64,000 nt of DNA, from assembly GCA_949788275.1 (NCBI GenBank), contig OX460916.1, positions 620,001 to 684,000 of the forward strand, in the 5' to 3' direction. Below, in pieces: positions 40,254-51,324 of the stretch; the first letter of the stretch is position 1; every line of letters begins with the position of its first letter. Source of the DNA: Weeksellaceae bacterium (GTDB taxonomy: Bacteria > Bacteroidota > Bacteroidia > Flavobacteriales > Weeksellaceae). The notes under the pieces are model-generated. The model saw only the letters and a program-made list of their open reading frames with translations. It was not told the DNA's origin and ran no database searches. The translations under genes were made by a program, and so were the position numbers.

Positions 40254-43200
40254 ATGAAAAAAATTTTACTTTTTACGCTTATTATATTAAGTGGATTTGT
40301 CTTTGGGCAGAACCCAGAAGTAGATAATTATAAGTTTGAATTTTATGATTTAAAGTATAGATTAACTAATAATGCTCAAAGCGGATCCACTAATTCTCAT
40401 ATATCATTTTATGTAAAATATGAAAATAATCTTGAAGACCAGTTTTACAGAAGGAGAATATTTAATAAACAAAATAATAATGAGAATGGAGATATTAATC
40501 AAGATGTTTTTTGGATAAAACCACCATTTTATTCAAAAAACAAAATTATATCTGTACGATTAAACTCGTTTATTAATTGGTCAGGTAGATCAGATCATAC
40601 AAATATAGATAGACTTTTTAATGTATTCACTTGCAATAATTCCTTTTTCAATGAAGAGATTGATAAAGAAATAAAGGATTTTCAATTTAAATTTAGACAA
40701 ACTCCTATTCACACATTAAAAAATCAGATTATAAAAAATGAACTTGGAAACTCTATTGTAAATACCTATCTACCTCATGATAATAAAATCCAATTATTAG
40801 CAAAAGATATTTTCTCTCCAGAATTATATCATTATCAATATAATATTGCAGATGAGAATGGAAATATTACGGAGTCAAATTGGCAAGATATTGAAAGTAG
40901 TTTGTATAACAAACATATTCTTAGTGTATCAGGAAAAGAATTATTAGGAAATAATTACAAACAATATTTAGGACGTAAGATTTATTTCCGAGTGGTTTCA
41001 TGTTTTGAGAATAATGACTATTTATCAAAATCAACTCCTGTATTTTTAACCTTGATCTTATCAGCTCCCAAAATCACATCAGCCTCATTTGCAGATATCA
41101 CTTGTTTTGGCGATAATAATGGACAAGTTACCTTAAATTTTGACCGTCAATTAGAACAAAACGAAGTCTTAGAAGGATCTTTAGTCAATACAGATACAGG
41201 CGGTGTTGTTGGGAATTACAATTTTTCAACTTTGACAAATTCGACAAGTTATACTATTGAAGGATTGGCAAAAGGAAATTATAAATTAGATTTAAGAGGT
41301 TCTTATAATGGAAATCCTACGTATACGGATGGAGCAGAATATTCGTATAGATTCACCATTAAAGAACCAAAACCAATCGAATTTTCAGTAACACAATCAA
41401 CTGATGTTTTTTGTTTTGGCGGAACAGATGGTACAATTAGTTTATCTGTTACAGGAGAACCAGGACGAACATTCAAATATGCTATTACTGATGCGAATAA
41501 TGTAGTAGATGACTGGGTTGATTTTTTATCAATAGGATCAACTAAAATTGAAAACTTACCAGCAGGTAAATACACAATAAAAGTAATAGATTCTAGCGGT
41601 TGTTATGCAAAAGAAGGTACTTCAATTAAAGAGGTTAAAGTAGAAATTAAGCAACCAGATGCACCGCTTAGTTTACCTGACAATGAAATGACCATAGAAC
41701 AACCAAGTGGTTTCGGATTATCAAATGGACTAATTTCTGTTCGTGCAATTGGTGGAACTCCAAATACCAATGGTTCATATAACTATGAATGGAGAAAAAA
41801 TTCTCCAACAGGAGAAATCATTGATGCTTCAAAAATAACAACAGATGCTGTAAACAATCCTTTTACGATTATTTTGAAAGATATTCCAGCTGGAAAATAT
41901 TACTTAACTGTAAAAGACAAAAACGATGCTTTAGCATTGAATGGAGCGACAGGTTGTGGAATAATTTCTAAAGAATTTATTGTAGAGCAGCCTTTGCCAT
42001 TAGTAGCAGAAATCAAGATTCAAGAAGAAATTTTGTGTCACATCGACAATGAATTTATTGGGAATTTTGATACCGATGGAAACCTAATTCCAGATCAGGC
42101 AGAAAACGGAAAATTACAAGTTAATTTAACTGGAGGTATTAGTCCTTATCAATATAAATGGTTCAAAAAAGAAAATGGACTATTTACTGAAATGCCAAAC
42201 GAGACAACACTTAATTTAAATAAACAAACAGCTGGAACATATAAGGTAGAAGTTACAGATAAAAATAATAACAAAACGGAAGCAGAACTTGTCTTTAATT
42301 CACCAACAAAATTAACCGTTGCTGTTGAAGCAAATGAATTAATTTGTAACAGTGATACGGGTGGAATTGTAAAAGCCATTCCAAATGGTGGTATTGCAGA
42401 TTATACTTATAGATGGAATACATCAGATACAACAAGTACTGTATCTAGGCTAAGTGCAGGAAATTATTTTGTTACGATAAAAGATAAGAATAGTTGTGTT
42501 GCTACAAATTCAGTAACAATCAAAGAACCTTCAAGTTTTGAGGTGGATATTGTTCAACAAATCAATCCAACTTGTTTTGGATCTACAAATGGCTTAATTG
42601 AAATTAGTGAAGCTGGTGGAACAGCTCCTTATCAAATTGAATGGTCAAATGGAGCAAAAGGACAATTAATTTCTGGATTATCTGCTGGAGATTATACTGT
42701 AACCATTACAGATACAAACGGATGTCAAACAGTCAAAACTTATACATTAACACAACCTCTAGATACAAAAGTTGATTTAGGAAAAGACATAACACTTTGT
42801 CTTGGAGATTCGATGGAATATGATGTAACAATTGCAGATAAAAATGCGAAATATGAATGGTTTGATCAAAACGGACAATTGATTTCGACTTCGCCTAAAA
42901 TTTCTATCGCTTTACCAGGAGAATATACAGTAAAAGTATATAATGAAGCAGGATGTTCAGCAACGGATAAAGTGATTATTAAAAGTTCTTCAGCTATTTT
43001 ACAACCCGAATTTATGATTGCAACTCATGCTTTTGTAGATGCCAATGTAAAATTGGTAAACACTTCTAAAATAGCTCCAGAACGTGTTGAATGGATTTTA
43101 CCTAAAGGAAATGAATTCAATATCATTCAACAAATGAATGAGAACATTGAAATTAAATTTTCAAAAACAGGAAAATATCAATTTGGATTAAAAGGCTATC

Positions 43201-43538
43201 AAGGCGAATGTGAGAAAACATTTTACAAAGAAGTTTTGGTAGAAGAAAATATCAATGGAATTGATACAAATCCTAAAACAGTTTCTAATATCAAAGAATT
43301 TATTGTCACGCCAAATCCAAATGATGGACAATACAAAGTCATTGTAAAATTATACGAAGCCAAATCAATTCGAATCAGAATGGTAGATATGTTGTCTCAA
43401 CAATTTTATGTATCAAATGATTTCAGCCCAAATACTGAATTTGAAATTCCATTCAACCAAACCTTAGCATCAGGAACTTACTTTGTCATTTTAGAAACAG
43501 AAAATGAAATGTTCGTAAGAAGAATGTTAATAAAATAA
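40254..43538 (+). CDS. SprB-repeat surface protein with T9SS type A sorting domain
   Basis: The 1094-residue protein has a signal peptide (LFTLIILSGFVFGQ), a unique N-terminal region to about 270, and then SprB-type repeats, each with a CFG..DG/NG start and a YSW/IEW..G core (CFGDNNGQVTLNF, CFGGTDGTISLSV, CNSDTGGIVKAIPNGG, CFGSTNGLIEISEAGGTAPYQIEW). The last 80 residues (FIVTPNPNDGQYKVIVKL ... LASGTYFVILETENEMFVRRMLIK) are a T9SS type A C-terminal sorting domain, so it should be exported through the type IX system and fixed to the surface. SprB repeats are known from gliding adhesins. Flanking gaps are 16 and 6 bp. Confidence 0.9.
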   Translation: MKKILLFTLIILSGFVFGQNPEVDNYKFEFYDLKYRLTNNAQSGSTNSHISFYVKYENNLEDQFYRRRIFNKQNNNENGDINQDVFWIKPPFYSKNKIISVRLNSFINWSGRSDHTNIDRLFNVFTCNNSFFNEEIDKEIKDFQFKFRQTPIHTLKNQIIKNELGNSIVNTYLPHDNKIQLLAKDIFSPELYHYQYNIADENGNITESNWQDIESSLYNKHILSVSGKELLGNNYKQYLGRKIYFRVVSCFENNDYLSKSTPVFLTLILSAPKITSASFADITCFGDNNGQVTLNFDRQLEQNEVLEGSLVNTDTGGVVGNYNFSTLTNSTSYTIEGLAKGNYKLDLRGSYNGNPTYTDGAEYSYRFTIKEPKPIEFSVTQSTDVFCFGGTDGTISLSVTGEPGRTFKYAITDANNVVDDWVDFLSIGSTKIENLPAGKYTIKVIDSSGCYAKEGTSIKEVKVEIKQPDAPLSLPDNEMTIEQPSGFGLSNGLISVRAIGGTPNTNGSYNYEWRKNSPTGEIIDASKITTDAVNNPFTIILKDIPAGKYYLTVKDKNDALALNGATGCGIISKEFIVEQPLPLVAEIKIQEEILCHIDNEFIGNFDTDGNLIPDQAENGKLQVNLTGGISPYQYKWFKKENGLFTEMPNETTLNLNKQTAGTYKVEVTDKNNNKTEAELVFNSPTKLTVAVEANELICNSDTGGIVKAIPNGGIADYTYRWNTSDTTSTVSRLSAGNYFVTIKDKNSCVATNSVTIKEPSSFEVDIVQQINPTCFGSTNGLIEISEAGGTAPYQIEWSNGAKGQLISGLSAGDYTVTITDTNGCQTVKTYTLTQPLDTKVDLGKDITLCLGDSMEYDVTIADKNAKYEWFDQNGQLISTSPKISIALPGEYTVKVYNEAGCSATDKVIIKSSSAILQPEFMIATHAFVDANVKLVNTSKIAPERVEWILPKGNEFNIIQQMNENIEIKFSKTGKYQFGLKGYQGECEKTFYKEVLVEENINGIDTNPKTVSNIKEFIVTPNPNDGQYKVIVKLYEAKSIRIRMVDMLSQQFYVSNDFSPNTEFEIPFNQTLASGTYFVILETENEMFVRRMLIK

Positions 43539-43544
43539 ACTACC

Positions 43545-44897
43545 ATGAAAATCTTAGTAAATTATATAACAAATTTGATGATTGGATTATTAATTTTTCA
43601 ATCATGTGCATCTGAAGAATCTATTGCCATTGGAGCAGATTTTGAAATTACCATACAAAATAATGACTATTCTGTTCCTGTAAAAGTTGACATTAAAAAC
43701 AAAACAATTGGCGCAGATACGTTTAATTGGACATTCGAAGGCGCAACAGAAACAACTTCAACTCAAAAAAATCCAAAAACAGTTGTTTATACTGTACCAG
43801 GAACTTATACCATCAAATTGGAAGCATCGAATAAAGACGGAATAAAAGAAGAAAAGACCATTGAGTTGAAAGTTGATGCAGCAATGAAAGTCGATTTCGA
43901 ATGGATTCAAGAAGGAAGTAACACTTCTCCTGTTAAAATTCAATTGAAAAATTTATCGAAAGGTGCTACAAGCTATTTATGGGAATTTGAGAATGGAGCA
44001 CCTTCTACATCTGCAATAGAAAATCCCATTGTCGTATTTCATCAAGCAGGTCAACATAAAATCAAATTAACGATTCAGAACGGAAAAGAAGAATATGTTG
44101 TTGAAAAAACAATTGAAGTAAAAGAAGCCATGAATGTTGATTTTGATTGGACGGTTGATTTTATTGACCAAGATTATGAGGCACCAGTTACATTACATTT
44201 AACAAATAACACAACACAGGCAACGTCTTATGAATGGTATTTAAATAATTCTGTTACTCCATTTAGTACAATACAATATCCTACAATTGTCTTAACAACT
44301 GTTGGGGTAAATACCATCAAATTAGTTGCGAAAAATGACAAAGAAACAAAGGTTTTAGAGAAGCAAATTCATATCAAATCAAATAAAAACTTACTTGTTT
44401 TCGAGAATGTAAAACTAGGAATCAATACAGCTCATTCTACTATTGGTTCATTCTTTTCATCCCAATTAGGAAAAACCATTACCAAAACAACAATCAATGA
44501 AATTGATGGAGTTTTAATTGATTTTGCTTATTTCGGATTGAGTGCTGCATTTGATTATAACGAATTTTTATCACCAGATCAGGTTCAAAATAAATCATTT
44601 AATGCGATTAAAAATAGTATTCATACGAAGATTATTAATTCACAAGAATTAGTAGGAGCACAATTATCATCATCACAATTTGATGCAATAGATCATGGAA
44701 ATGATTTTAATCGATTATCAATAACAGAGACTTCTCGAGGAAAAACGCCATTTGATGACAAAGTATCCACTCGAATTGTTCTTTTTGAAACAACAGACGG
44801 ACGAAAAGGCGCTGTCAAAATTGAAGGATTTATTAATAATGGGCAAGAATCTTACATTATGACGACCATCAAAGTACAAAAACCTAAGAATAAATAA
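43545..44897 (+). CDS. PKD-domain lipoprotein
   Basis: The 450-residue protein has a lipoprotein signal (MIGLLIFQSCASEE, Cys about residue 21). Three PKD-like domains follow at about 27-110, 112-195 and 198-275, each with a VDFxW start and a FEN/WTFEGA...PGTYTIKL pattern. A unique C-terminal domain of about 175 residues (NLLVFENVKLGINTAHSTIGSFFSSQLG) ends the protein. It is likely outer-membrane anchored and part of the same surface assembly. Gaps are 6 bp upstream and 8 bp downstream. Confidence 0.85.
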   Translation: MKILVNYITNLMIGLLIFQSCASEESIAIGADFEITIQNNDYSVPVKVDIKNKTIGADTFNWTFEGATETTSTQKNPKTVVYTVPGTYTIKLEASNKDGIKEEKTIELKVDAAMKVDFEWIQEGSNTSPVKIQLKNLSKGATSYLWEFENGAPSTSAIENPIVVFHQAGQHKIKLTIQNGKEEYVVEKTIEVKEAMNVDFDWTVDFIDQDYEAPVTLHLTNNTTQATSYEWYLNNSVTPFSTIQYPTIVLTTVGVNTIKLVAKNDKETKVLEKQIHIKSNKNLLVFENVKLGINTAHSTIGSFFSSQLGKTITKTTINEIDGVLIDFAYFGLSAAFDYNEFLSPDQVQNKSFNAIKNSIHTKIINSQELVGAQLSSSQFDAIDHGNDFNRLSITETSRGKTPFDDKVSTRIVLFETTDGRKGAVKIEGFINNGQESYIMTTIKVQKPKNK

Positions 44898-44905
44898 GCC
44901 ACGCT

Positions 44906-46651
44906 ATGAAGAAGAATACAATTAGTATGGTCTTTGCATTTTTTTGCTTTTGTACCATTCAATTAAATGCACAAGAAGTTGATTTAGAGAATTTAGATGA
45001 TAAGTTAATAGAAACCCTTAAAAAAAATCCTTTCAAAGTTTCAGGAGGTGTTTCTGCAAATACTGTATTCTATAATTCGAATGTTAATCAGAATAGAGAA
45101 GCATTTACTTATTTCTTAAATGGAAATCTAAATTTAGGTTTTTACAATTGGTCTATGCCAATATCCTATAGTTTAACCAATCAAGGTTCACAATTGGGTT
45201 ATCAAGTACCTTTCAAGTTTAATCGTATCAGTATTAGTCCAAAATATAAATGGGTGAACGCACACATAGGAGATTCGAATATGACTTTTTCTCCTTATAC
45301 CTATAACGGATTATTATTTACGGGAGTCGGTTTGGAATTAACACCTGATATTCCTTTCAAAATAGCCCTGATGGGTGGACGATTAAACAAAGCGATTGAA
45401 GATGATGGACAAGAACAAACTATTCCAGCTTATAAACGAATGGGGTATGGAGCACATCTTAAATGGGAAAAAGACCGTTACAAATTGGGATTAATCGGAT
45501 TTTATGCAAAAGATGATTACAATTCACTAAAACAATCTATCGACCATAAAGGCATCACACCACAAGAAAATCTGGTATTATCGATGCAAGGAAGTTTCAA
45601 ATTATTAGAAAATTTAGAAGTTTTTGCAGAGTTTTCAAATTCGGGAATCATCAATGATACACGGGCAGAAAAAGGCAATTTTTCAAAAAGAATTTCGAAT
45701 CGATTTTTGAAATCCAATGCTTCTTCCGAAAGCTTCAATGCCTATAATGCAGGAGTTAATTTGAATTTAAAAACGGCTAGTCTTGGTGTGAAATATGAAC
45801 GAATCGACCCAGGTTATAAAACGTTGGGCGCTTATTATTTCAACAATGATTTGGAAAATATCACACTGAATACAGCCTTCAATTTATTCAAAGGAAGTGT
45901 CAATGTAACGGCAAATGTCGGGAGACAGCGCGACAATCTTGATGCGGCTAAATTAAAACAAACGGAGCGTTGGATAGGTTCTGTCAATACCAATGTAAAA
46001 ATGGGAGAAAAACTAATGGTAACAGCTAGTTACTCTAATTTTACAATGTATACCAATAATCAATTGAATCAGTTTAAAAATATTAATGATAATCCTTTGG
46101 CTTTACAACAACCAAAAGATTCAATTAATTATAAACAAATTTCTCAAAATATCAATGTGAATACCAATTATATTTTATCGAATAAAAAAGAGCTGACACA
46201 AAATATCAATTTCAATTATTCTTTGAATGATATGGTTAACCGAGAAAATAACATTGTGAGAAAAGGTGGATTAAATCGTTTTCATAACGCAAATCTAACC
46301 TATTCGTTAGGATTTCCCGAAAAAACAATGAGTATTGCAGCTTCGGCCAATTATACCAATATGTATGCAGCCACTAAAACAACTAATATTTGGGGACCTT
46401 CTGCAAGTATTAACAAAAGTTTTATGGAAAACAAGCTTCAAACATCATTTGGAGTGTCTTACAACTCTTCTTCAGGTAGTGAAGTATCTACAAAAGTAAC
46501 TAATTTCAGAGTTAATGGGGCCTATTCACCTTGGGAGAAACATAATTTTAATGCGTCTGTTATTCAAATGTTCCGTACTACTAACCAAGATATACCTGAC
46601 AAAAAATTGAATGAATTAACTGCTACAATAGGATACAATTATTCTTTCTAA
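44906..46651 (+). CDS. Outer-membrane beta-barrel protein of the toxin operon
   Basis: The 581-residue protein has a signal peptide (FAFFCFCTIQLNAQ) and a long series of amphipathic strands (VSGGVSANTVFYNSNV, LNLGFYNWSMPISYSL, AASANYTNMYAATKTTNIWGPSASI), ending in an aromatic terminus (ELTATIGYNYSF) recognised by the BAM machinery. There is no TonB box or plug, so it is a candidate conduit or anchor rather than a nutrient receptor. I do not recognise a named family. Position in the operon: 8 bp after the PKD gene, 16 bp before the giant beta-rich protein gene. Confidence 0.78.
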   Translation: MKKNTISMVFAFFCFCTIQLNAQEVDLENLDDKLIETLKKNPFKVSGGVSANTVFYNSNVNQNREAFTYFLNGNLNLGFYNWSMPISYSLTNQGSQLGYQVPFKFNRISISPKYKWVNAHIGDSNMTFSPYTYNGLLFTGVGLELTPDIPFKIALMGGRLNKAIEDDGQEQTIPAYKRMGYGAHLKWEKDRYKLGLIGFYAKDDYNSLKQSIDHKGITPQENLVLSMQGSFKLLENLEVFAEFSNSGIINDTRAEKGNFSKRISNRFLKSNASSESFNAYNAGVNLNLKTASLGVKYERIDPGYKTLGAYYFNNDLENITLNTAFNLFKGSVNVTANVGRQRDNLDAAKLKQTERWIGSVNTNVKMGEKLMVTASYSNFTMYTNNQLNQFKNINDNPLALQQPKDSINYKQISQNINVNTNYILSNKKELTQNINFNYSLNDMVNRENNIVRKGGLNRFHNANLTYSLGFPEKTMSIAASANYTNMYAATKTTNIWGPSASINKSFMENKLQTSFGVSYNSSSGSEVSTKVTNFRVNGAYSPWEKHNFNASVIQMFRTTNQDIPDKKLNELTATIGYNYSF

Positions 46652-46667
46652 CATTAACCTCGATCCA

Positions 46668-49600
46668 ATGATAAAACATATACATTTTAAATTTTTCATC
46701 TTATTTTGTCTTTTATTGTCAATCAATTCATGGGCAAATGATAGACTAACAGGAGAAAATCCAATAGAGTTTTATAAGGAATTATACTCTCCTATAAAAC
46801 AAGATCCCTTAATAGATCAAGAAATTGGTAAAGCCATAGGAGCTTTTAACCTGACAGAAAAAGAAAAACGTTATACAACTTCTATTAATCCAAATCAATT
46901 AACTGAATTTCCAATTGGTTTAAAAGAAGTTATAGATAATGTAGAATACGGAATTGTCGTAACTAAAGCAAAATTTACACCCGACTATGCATTAATTAAC
47001 GTATATGCACGAATTATTACGCCACAACAAGGTGCTGAAGGCGGAAAGAAAGAACTGTATTTTGGAGCCGAAGATGTAAAATTATCCTACCAAGGAAAGA
47101 TTATTGGTGATGCCAAACTTTCTTTATTAGGAAATGTACATGTACCATTTAATAATAAAGAATGGTTGCTTACTTTAGAAGGAGGTTACCTTAATAAAGA
47201 AAAAGGTTCTGGTGGAAATTCAGTGAATGATTTAACCTATGTTGTCATTGACTGTGATGGAATAAAGGAACTTTCTTTAAAAGGAAATGTACAAGTTTCA
47301 AGAAAAGTTTTGGTTCCTGTAGAATTAGAAACAGGAAAAGTAATTGCAAATGATGATGTACGTGTAAGAGGAGATTTTTCTGTAAAAGCAACGAATTGGA
47401 ACGATTTACTTGTGAATGTAAGTATTTCACCATTTGCAGTAACCAAGCAAACACAAAAAGAAAACCAAGGATATTTTACGTTTTACGCCAATCAAGCCAT
47501 ATTAGACATGAGTGATTTACGTTCAGATCCAAATGTTGTATTTCCAGAATACTATGAAACCCATGGTTATTTGATTGATGGAACAGAAAGTTGGAGAGGA
47601 TTTTATGTTCAATCATTACATGTCGGATTACCTGCAGAATTTAAAACAGAAAAAAATCGAACTGCTCCAATCTCATTTGAAGCTCATCATTTGATTATTG
47701 ACCGCTATGGCGTATCAGGAAAATTTGCGGCTAATAATGTTTTTCCTTTAAAGGAAGGTATAACAGGAGAAAAGAATGCATGGAGTTATTCATTAGATCA
47801 AATTGGAGTTGATTTAGCTGCTTCAAAAATAATTGGAGCAAACTTAAAAGGTCAAATGCAACTCCCTATTCAAAATAGCAAAGAAACAACAACCAATAAT
47901 TTAGGTACATTAGCTTATACAGGGTACATTACAGAAGAAGAATATTTACTATCTGTATCTGTTCAAGAAAAATTAGACTTTTCTATTTGGAGTGCAAAAG
48001 CAACCATACTTCCTGGTTCCTATGTCGAATTATTAGTTCGAAACAAAGAATTTTTACCAAAAGCTGTTTTAAATGGCTCGTTGGATATTAGTGCCAATGG
48101 GAAAGCCGATCAGAATAATACAGAAGGTCAAAAAGAATCTGAATTTACAGGAGTCGAATTTCAAGGATTGACCTTACAAACAAGAGGTCCTATCATAACA
48201 GTTGATTATTTTGGTACGAAAGGTGCTCATCAAATCGGAAATTTTCCTGTCACAATTAATAAAATTGTATTACAACTAAATGAATCGCAAGCCAATTTAG
48301 GTTTAGATATTACGGTAGGATTACAAGATGGTAATTTTGCTGCAAGAGGAGCTTTTTTTATCAATGGAGCAATCGAAACAAATAACCTTAGACAAAGATG
48401 GAGTTATAATGGCTTTAGAATGTCAAAATTAGGTTTATACAATGTTGATATAGGAATAGCGACTGTTAGTGGAGAATTAGAATTTATGCGTGATGATCCT
48501 GTTTATGGAAAAGGGTTTAAAGCTTTCCTTTTGGCTGAAAAAGTAAAGGGTTTAGGAGAAAATGGAACCCTATCGTTAAACGCAATTTTTGGACGTAGTA
48601 CTTTTAGATACTGGGGATTTGAAGGAATGGTTGATGGTTTAAAAATTAACACCGGTTATTTTAACATAACAGGGTTTAGTGGTGGAGCATTTTACCGTAT
48701 GATTCCAGATTCTCAGCTAAGTATGAGATATAAAAACCGAGCATTAGTTTTTAAACCCAATGAATCTGTAGGAGTAGCATTACGTGCAGGTATATTTGGA
48801 AACGTGGGATCAAAACAAGCCGTATCACTTATGGCTTCCTTTAATATTTCGACAAATAAAAATGGAGGATTACGAAACATTGGCTTTATAGGAGAAGCGG
48901 AAGTGATGGGAGACCTTACTGCAAGTTTTCCAAATCCATTAAAAAAATTACAAGATAAATTACATGAAACAATTGGTGGTCGTTTTACAGAAAAGTTAAC
49001 ACAAGATTTAACAAGTGAAAATAGTCCACTTAAAAATATTTTAGACGTTTCTGACAAAGTTGATGATTATTATCCAACAGAACTTACTGGAAAAGCAGCT
49101 TTATCAGCAAAACTTGCCATGGATTATGATTTTAACAATAAAATTTTCCATGCAACTTTAGATGTCAATGTTAGTGTTGGTGATTTCATAAAAGGAACAG
49201 GACCTAATGGTAGAGCTGGTTGGGCTGTCTTACATATTGCTCCAGACGAATGGTATATGCACATTGGAACACCAACCGATATGATCGGATTAAAAGTGGG
49301 TGTTGGTAACTTTTATGTAAAATCTCAAAGTTACTTTATGGTTGGTGACCGAATTCCTGGATCTCCTCCTCCTCCCATTGAAGTTGCTCAAATATTAAGA
49401 TTAGAACAAGGTGATTTAGATTACATGAAAAATCTAAATGCTATCAGTGAAGGCAAAGGTTTTGCTTTTGGGTCGCATTTTAAATTTGACACAGGTGATA
49501 TGACTGCATTAATCTTGTATGCGCGTTTTGCAGCAGGATTTGGTGCTGATATCATGTTAAAAAATTATGGTGATGCTGTATGTAGTAACCGAGGAGGAAA

Positions 49601-51314
49601 ACAAATCGGAATAAATGGATGGTATGCCAATGGTCAAGCTTATGTTTATTTACAAGGAGAATTAGGAATTAAGATAAAACTATTTTTCATCAAAAAGAAA
49701 ATTCCAATCATCAAAGCAGGTGCTGCGGCGTTATTACAAGCTCGTGGGCCAAATCCGTTTTGGATGAGAGGTTATTTAGGCGGAAACTATGAATTGTTAG
49801 GCGGATTAATTAAAGGGAAATATAGATTCAAATTAGAATTTGGAGAAGAATGTAAACTGGAAAACGAATCTGTTTTAGGAGGTATGAAAATTATTACGGA
49901 TGTAACACCTCAAAAAGAGGATAAAGATGTAGATGTTTTTGCTATTCCACAAGCTACGTTTGCTTTAGCAGTTAATGAGCCTGTTGTTATACCTGAAGAT
50001 GATGGCGATCATACCTATAAAATAATCATCGATAAGTTTACAATAATAGACGAAGCTGGAAAAGAAATCAAAGGTAAAATTGAGTATGAAGCAAGTGATC
50101 GTGCAAACTTTGTATCTGAGGATATTTTACCTCCAAACAAAAAAATGAAGGCAGTAATCGAAGTAAGTTTTATGGAGAAAAAAGGAGGAGCTTATCAAGT
50201 GATGATGGTTAATGGTAAAAAAGCAACAGAAATAGAAGAGCGTGAGTTTACGACTGGTGGAGCTCCTTCTGTTATTCCATTGCATAATATACAATATGCT
50301 TATCCTGTTGTCGATCAGAATAATTATTATAAAAAAGAATCGAACAAAGGATACATTAAGTTAAAACGTGGACAAGATTATTTATTTGAAGATCCAAATT
50401 GGACAACAAAAACAATCTTAAAAGCCAAAGAAGGAAAAGATCTTGAAACAGATTTTACCTACGATCAAGGTGCGAATGAAGTACGTTTTGCTGTACCAGA
50501 ATTAGCGAATAGAACAGCCTATACATTAGGAATTGTTGCTAAATCAGCAAATGGTTCAACTAATCAATCTATAGATAATAGCACGACTACCTCGAATACG
50601 CAAGGAGAAGGAGAAGGTTCTACAGTAGAAACAGAAACGACAACTAAAAAAGCGCAAAAACTATCAAAAGATGGAGAAATAGAACGTTTAGCTTTTGCAT
50701 TCGAAACGAGTAAATACAATACGCTAGAAGAGAAATTGAATCGTTTAAAATTTAATCATTATTGGGAAAAAGTGAGTTCAGATGTGATTATGCTTCAAAA
50801 TGCAATGACAAATGGAGACGAAGCATTTGATATACCAGAATTAGTTGGTACTAAATATACAGACAACAAGCCATTAATCAATATTCATGCGTTAATGGAA
50901 GACGATTTTGCGAATAAGTTCAAAGGATTATTCTATACGAATTATCCAATTGATAGACTTTCTTTAGATCGTCAAGGAGATGAAATAGGAATTCCACCAA
51001 CCAAGGCATTACCTGTATTTTCTTCTTACATCATGTATTTAGAAAACAATGAACCGACAAGCTTCTTAACCAACTATTTCCCTTACAAATATGATTTGTT
51101 TAGATATTATAAATCAGATTGGTACGAATTGGTTTCAAAAGCTGCTTCTAAATATATGAGCACGCCAGCGAATAATCGACCTGCAGGAATCAATGAGTTG
51201 ATTAATTCATCTTATGGAATTGTACCAAAAGGAAAGTATTCGATAAAAGTACAGTACTTGATGCCAGGTGAAAAGAACGGAACGATCAAACAACTTTATT
51301 TTGAAAATAAATAA
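46668..51314 (+). CDS. 1548-residue secreted beta-rich protein of unknown family
   Basis: The protein has a signal peptide (FFILFCLLLSINSWAND). Residues about 80-1130 are a long run of beta strands with recurring LxLxGxxxV and FxxNGxIxT patterns and an AsmA-like feel (GELEFMRDDPVYGKGFKAFLLAEKVKGLG, IKLFFIKKKIPIIKAGAAALLQARGPNPFWMRGYLGGNYELLGG). Ig-like segments follow (about 1130-1310), a low-complexity Ser/Thr/Glu stretch (about 1310-1340), and a helical C-terminus. I do not recognise the family. Its place directly before the toxin gene (10-bp gap) suggests an export shell or carrier. Confidence 0.6.
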   Translation: MIKHIHFKFFILFCLLLSINSWANDRLTGENPIEFYKELYSPIKQDPLIDQEIGKAIGAFNLTEKEKRYTTSINPNQLTEFPIGLKEVIDNVEYGIVVTKAKFTPDYALINVYARIITPQQGAEGGKKELYFGAEDVKLSYQGKIIGDAKLSLLGNVHVPFNNKEWLLTLEGGYLNKEKGSGGNSVNDLTYVVIDCDGIKELSLKGNVQVSRKVLVPVELETGKVIANDDVRVRGDFSVKATNWNDLLVNVSISPFAVTKQTQKENQGYFTFYANQAILDMSDLRSDPNVVFPEYYETHGYLIDGTESWRGFYVQSLHVGLPAEFKTEKNRTAPISFEAHHLIIDRYGVSGKFAANNVFPLKEGITGEKNAWSYSLDQIGVDLAASKIIGANLKGQMQLPIQNSKETTTNNLGTLAYTGYITEEEYLLSVSVQEKLDFSIWSAKATILPGSYVELLVRNKEFLPKAVLNGSLDISANGKADQNNTEGQKESEFTGVEFQGLTLQTRGPIITVDYFGTKGAHQIGNFPVTINKIVLQLNESQANLGLDITVGLQDGNFAARGAFFINGAIETNNLRQRWSYNGFRMSKLGLYNVDIGIATVSGELEFMRDDPVYGKGFKAFLLAEKVKGLGENGTLSLNAIFGRSTFRYWGFEGMVDGLKINTGYFNITGFSGGAFYRMIPDSQLSMRYKNRALVFKPNESVGVALRAGIFGNVGSKQAVSLMASFNISTNKNGGLRNIGFIGEAEVMGDLTASFPNPLKKLQDKLHETIGGRFTEKLTQDLTSENSPLKNILDVSDKVDDYYPTELTGKAALSAKLAMDYDFNNKIFHATLDVNVSVGDFIKGTGPNGRAGWAVLHIAPDEWYMHIGTPTDMIGLKVGVGNFYVKSQSYFMVGDRIPGSPPPPIEVAQILRLEQGDLDYMKNLNAISEGKGFAFGSHFKFDTGDMTALILYARFAAGFGADIMLKNYGDAVCSNRGGKQIGINGWYANGQAYVYLQGELGIKIKLFFIKKKIPIIKAGAAALLQARGPNPFWMRGYLGGNYELLGGLIKGKYRFKLEFGEECKLENESVLGGMKIITDVTPQKEDKDVDVFAIPQATFALAVNEPVVIPEDDGDHTYKIIIDKFTIIDEAGKEIKGKIEYEASDRANFVSEDILPPNKKMKAVIEVSFMEKKGGAYQVMMVNGKKATEIEEREFTTGGAPSVIPLHNIQYAYPVVDQNNYYKKESNKGYIKLKRGQDYLFEDPNWTTKTILKAKEGKDLETDFTYDQGANEVRFAVPELANRTAYTLGIVAKSANGSTNQSIDNSTTTSNTQGEGEGSTVETETTTKKAQKLSKDGEIERLAFAFETSKYNTLEEKLNRLKFNHYWEKVSSDVIMLQNAMTNGDEAFDIPELVGTKYTDNKPLINIHALMEDDFANKFKGLFYTNYPIDRLSLDRQGDEIGIPPTKALPVFSSYIMYLENNEPTSFLTNYFPYKYDLFRYYKSDWYELVSKAASKYMSTPANNRPAGINELINSSYGIVPKGKYSIKVQYLMPGEKNGTIKQLYFENK

Positions 51315-51324
51315 CTAGAAAAAG

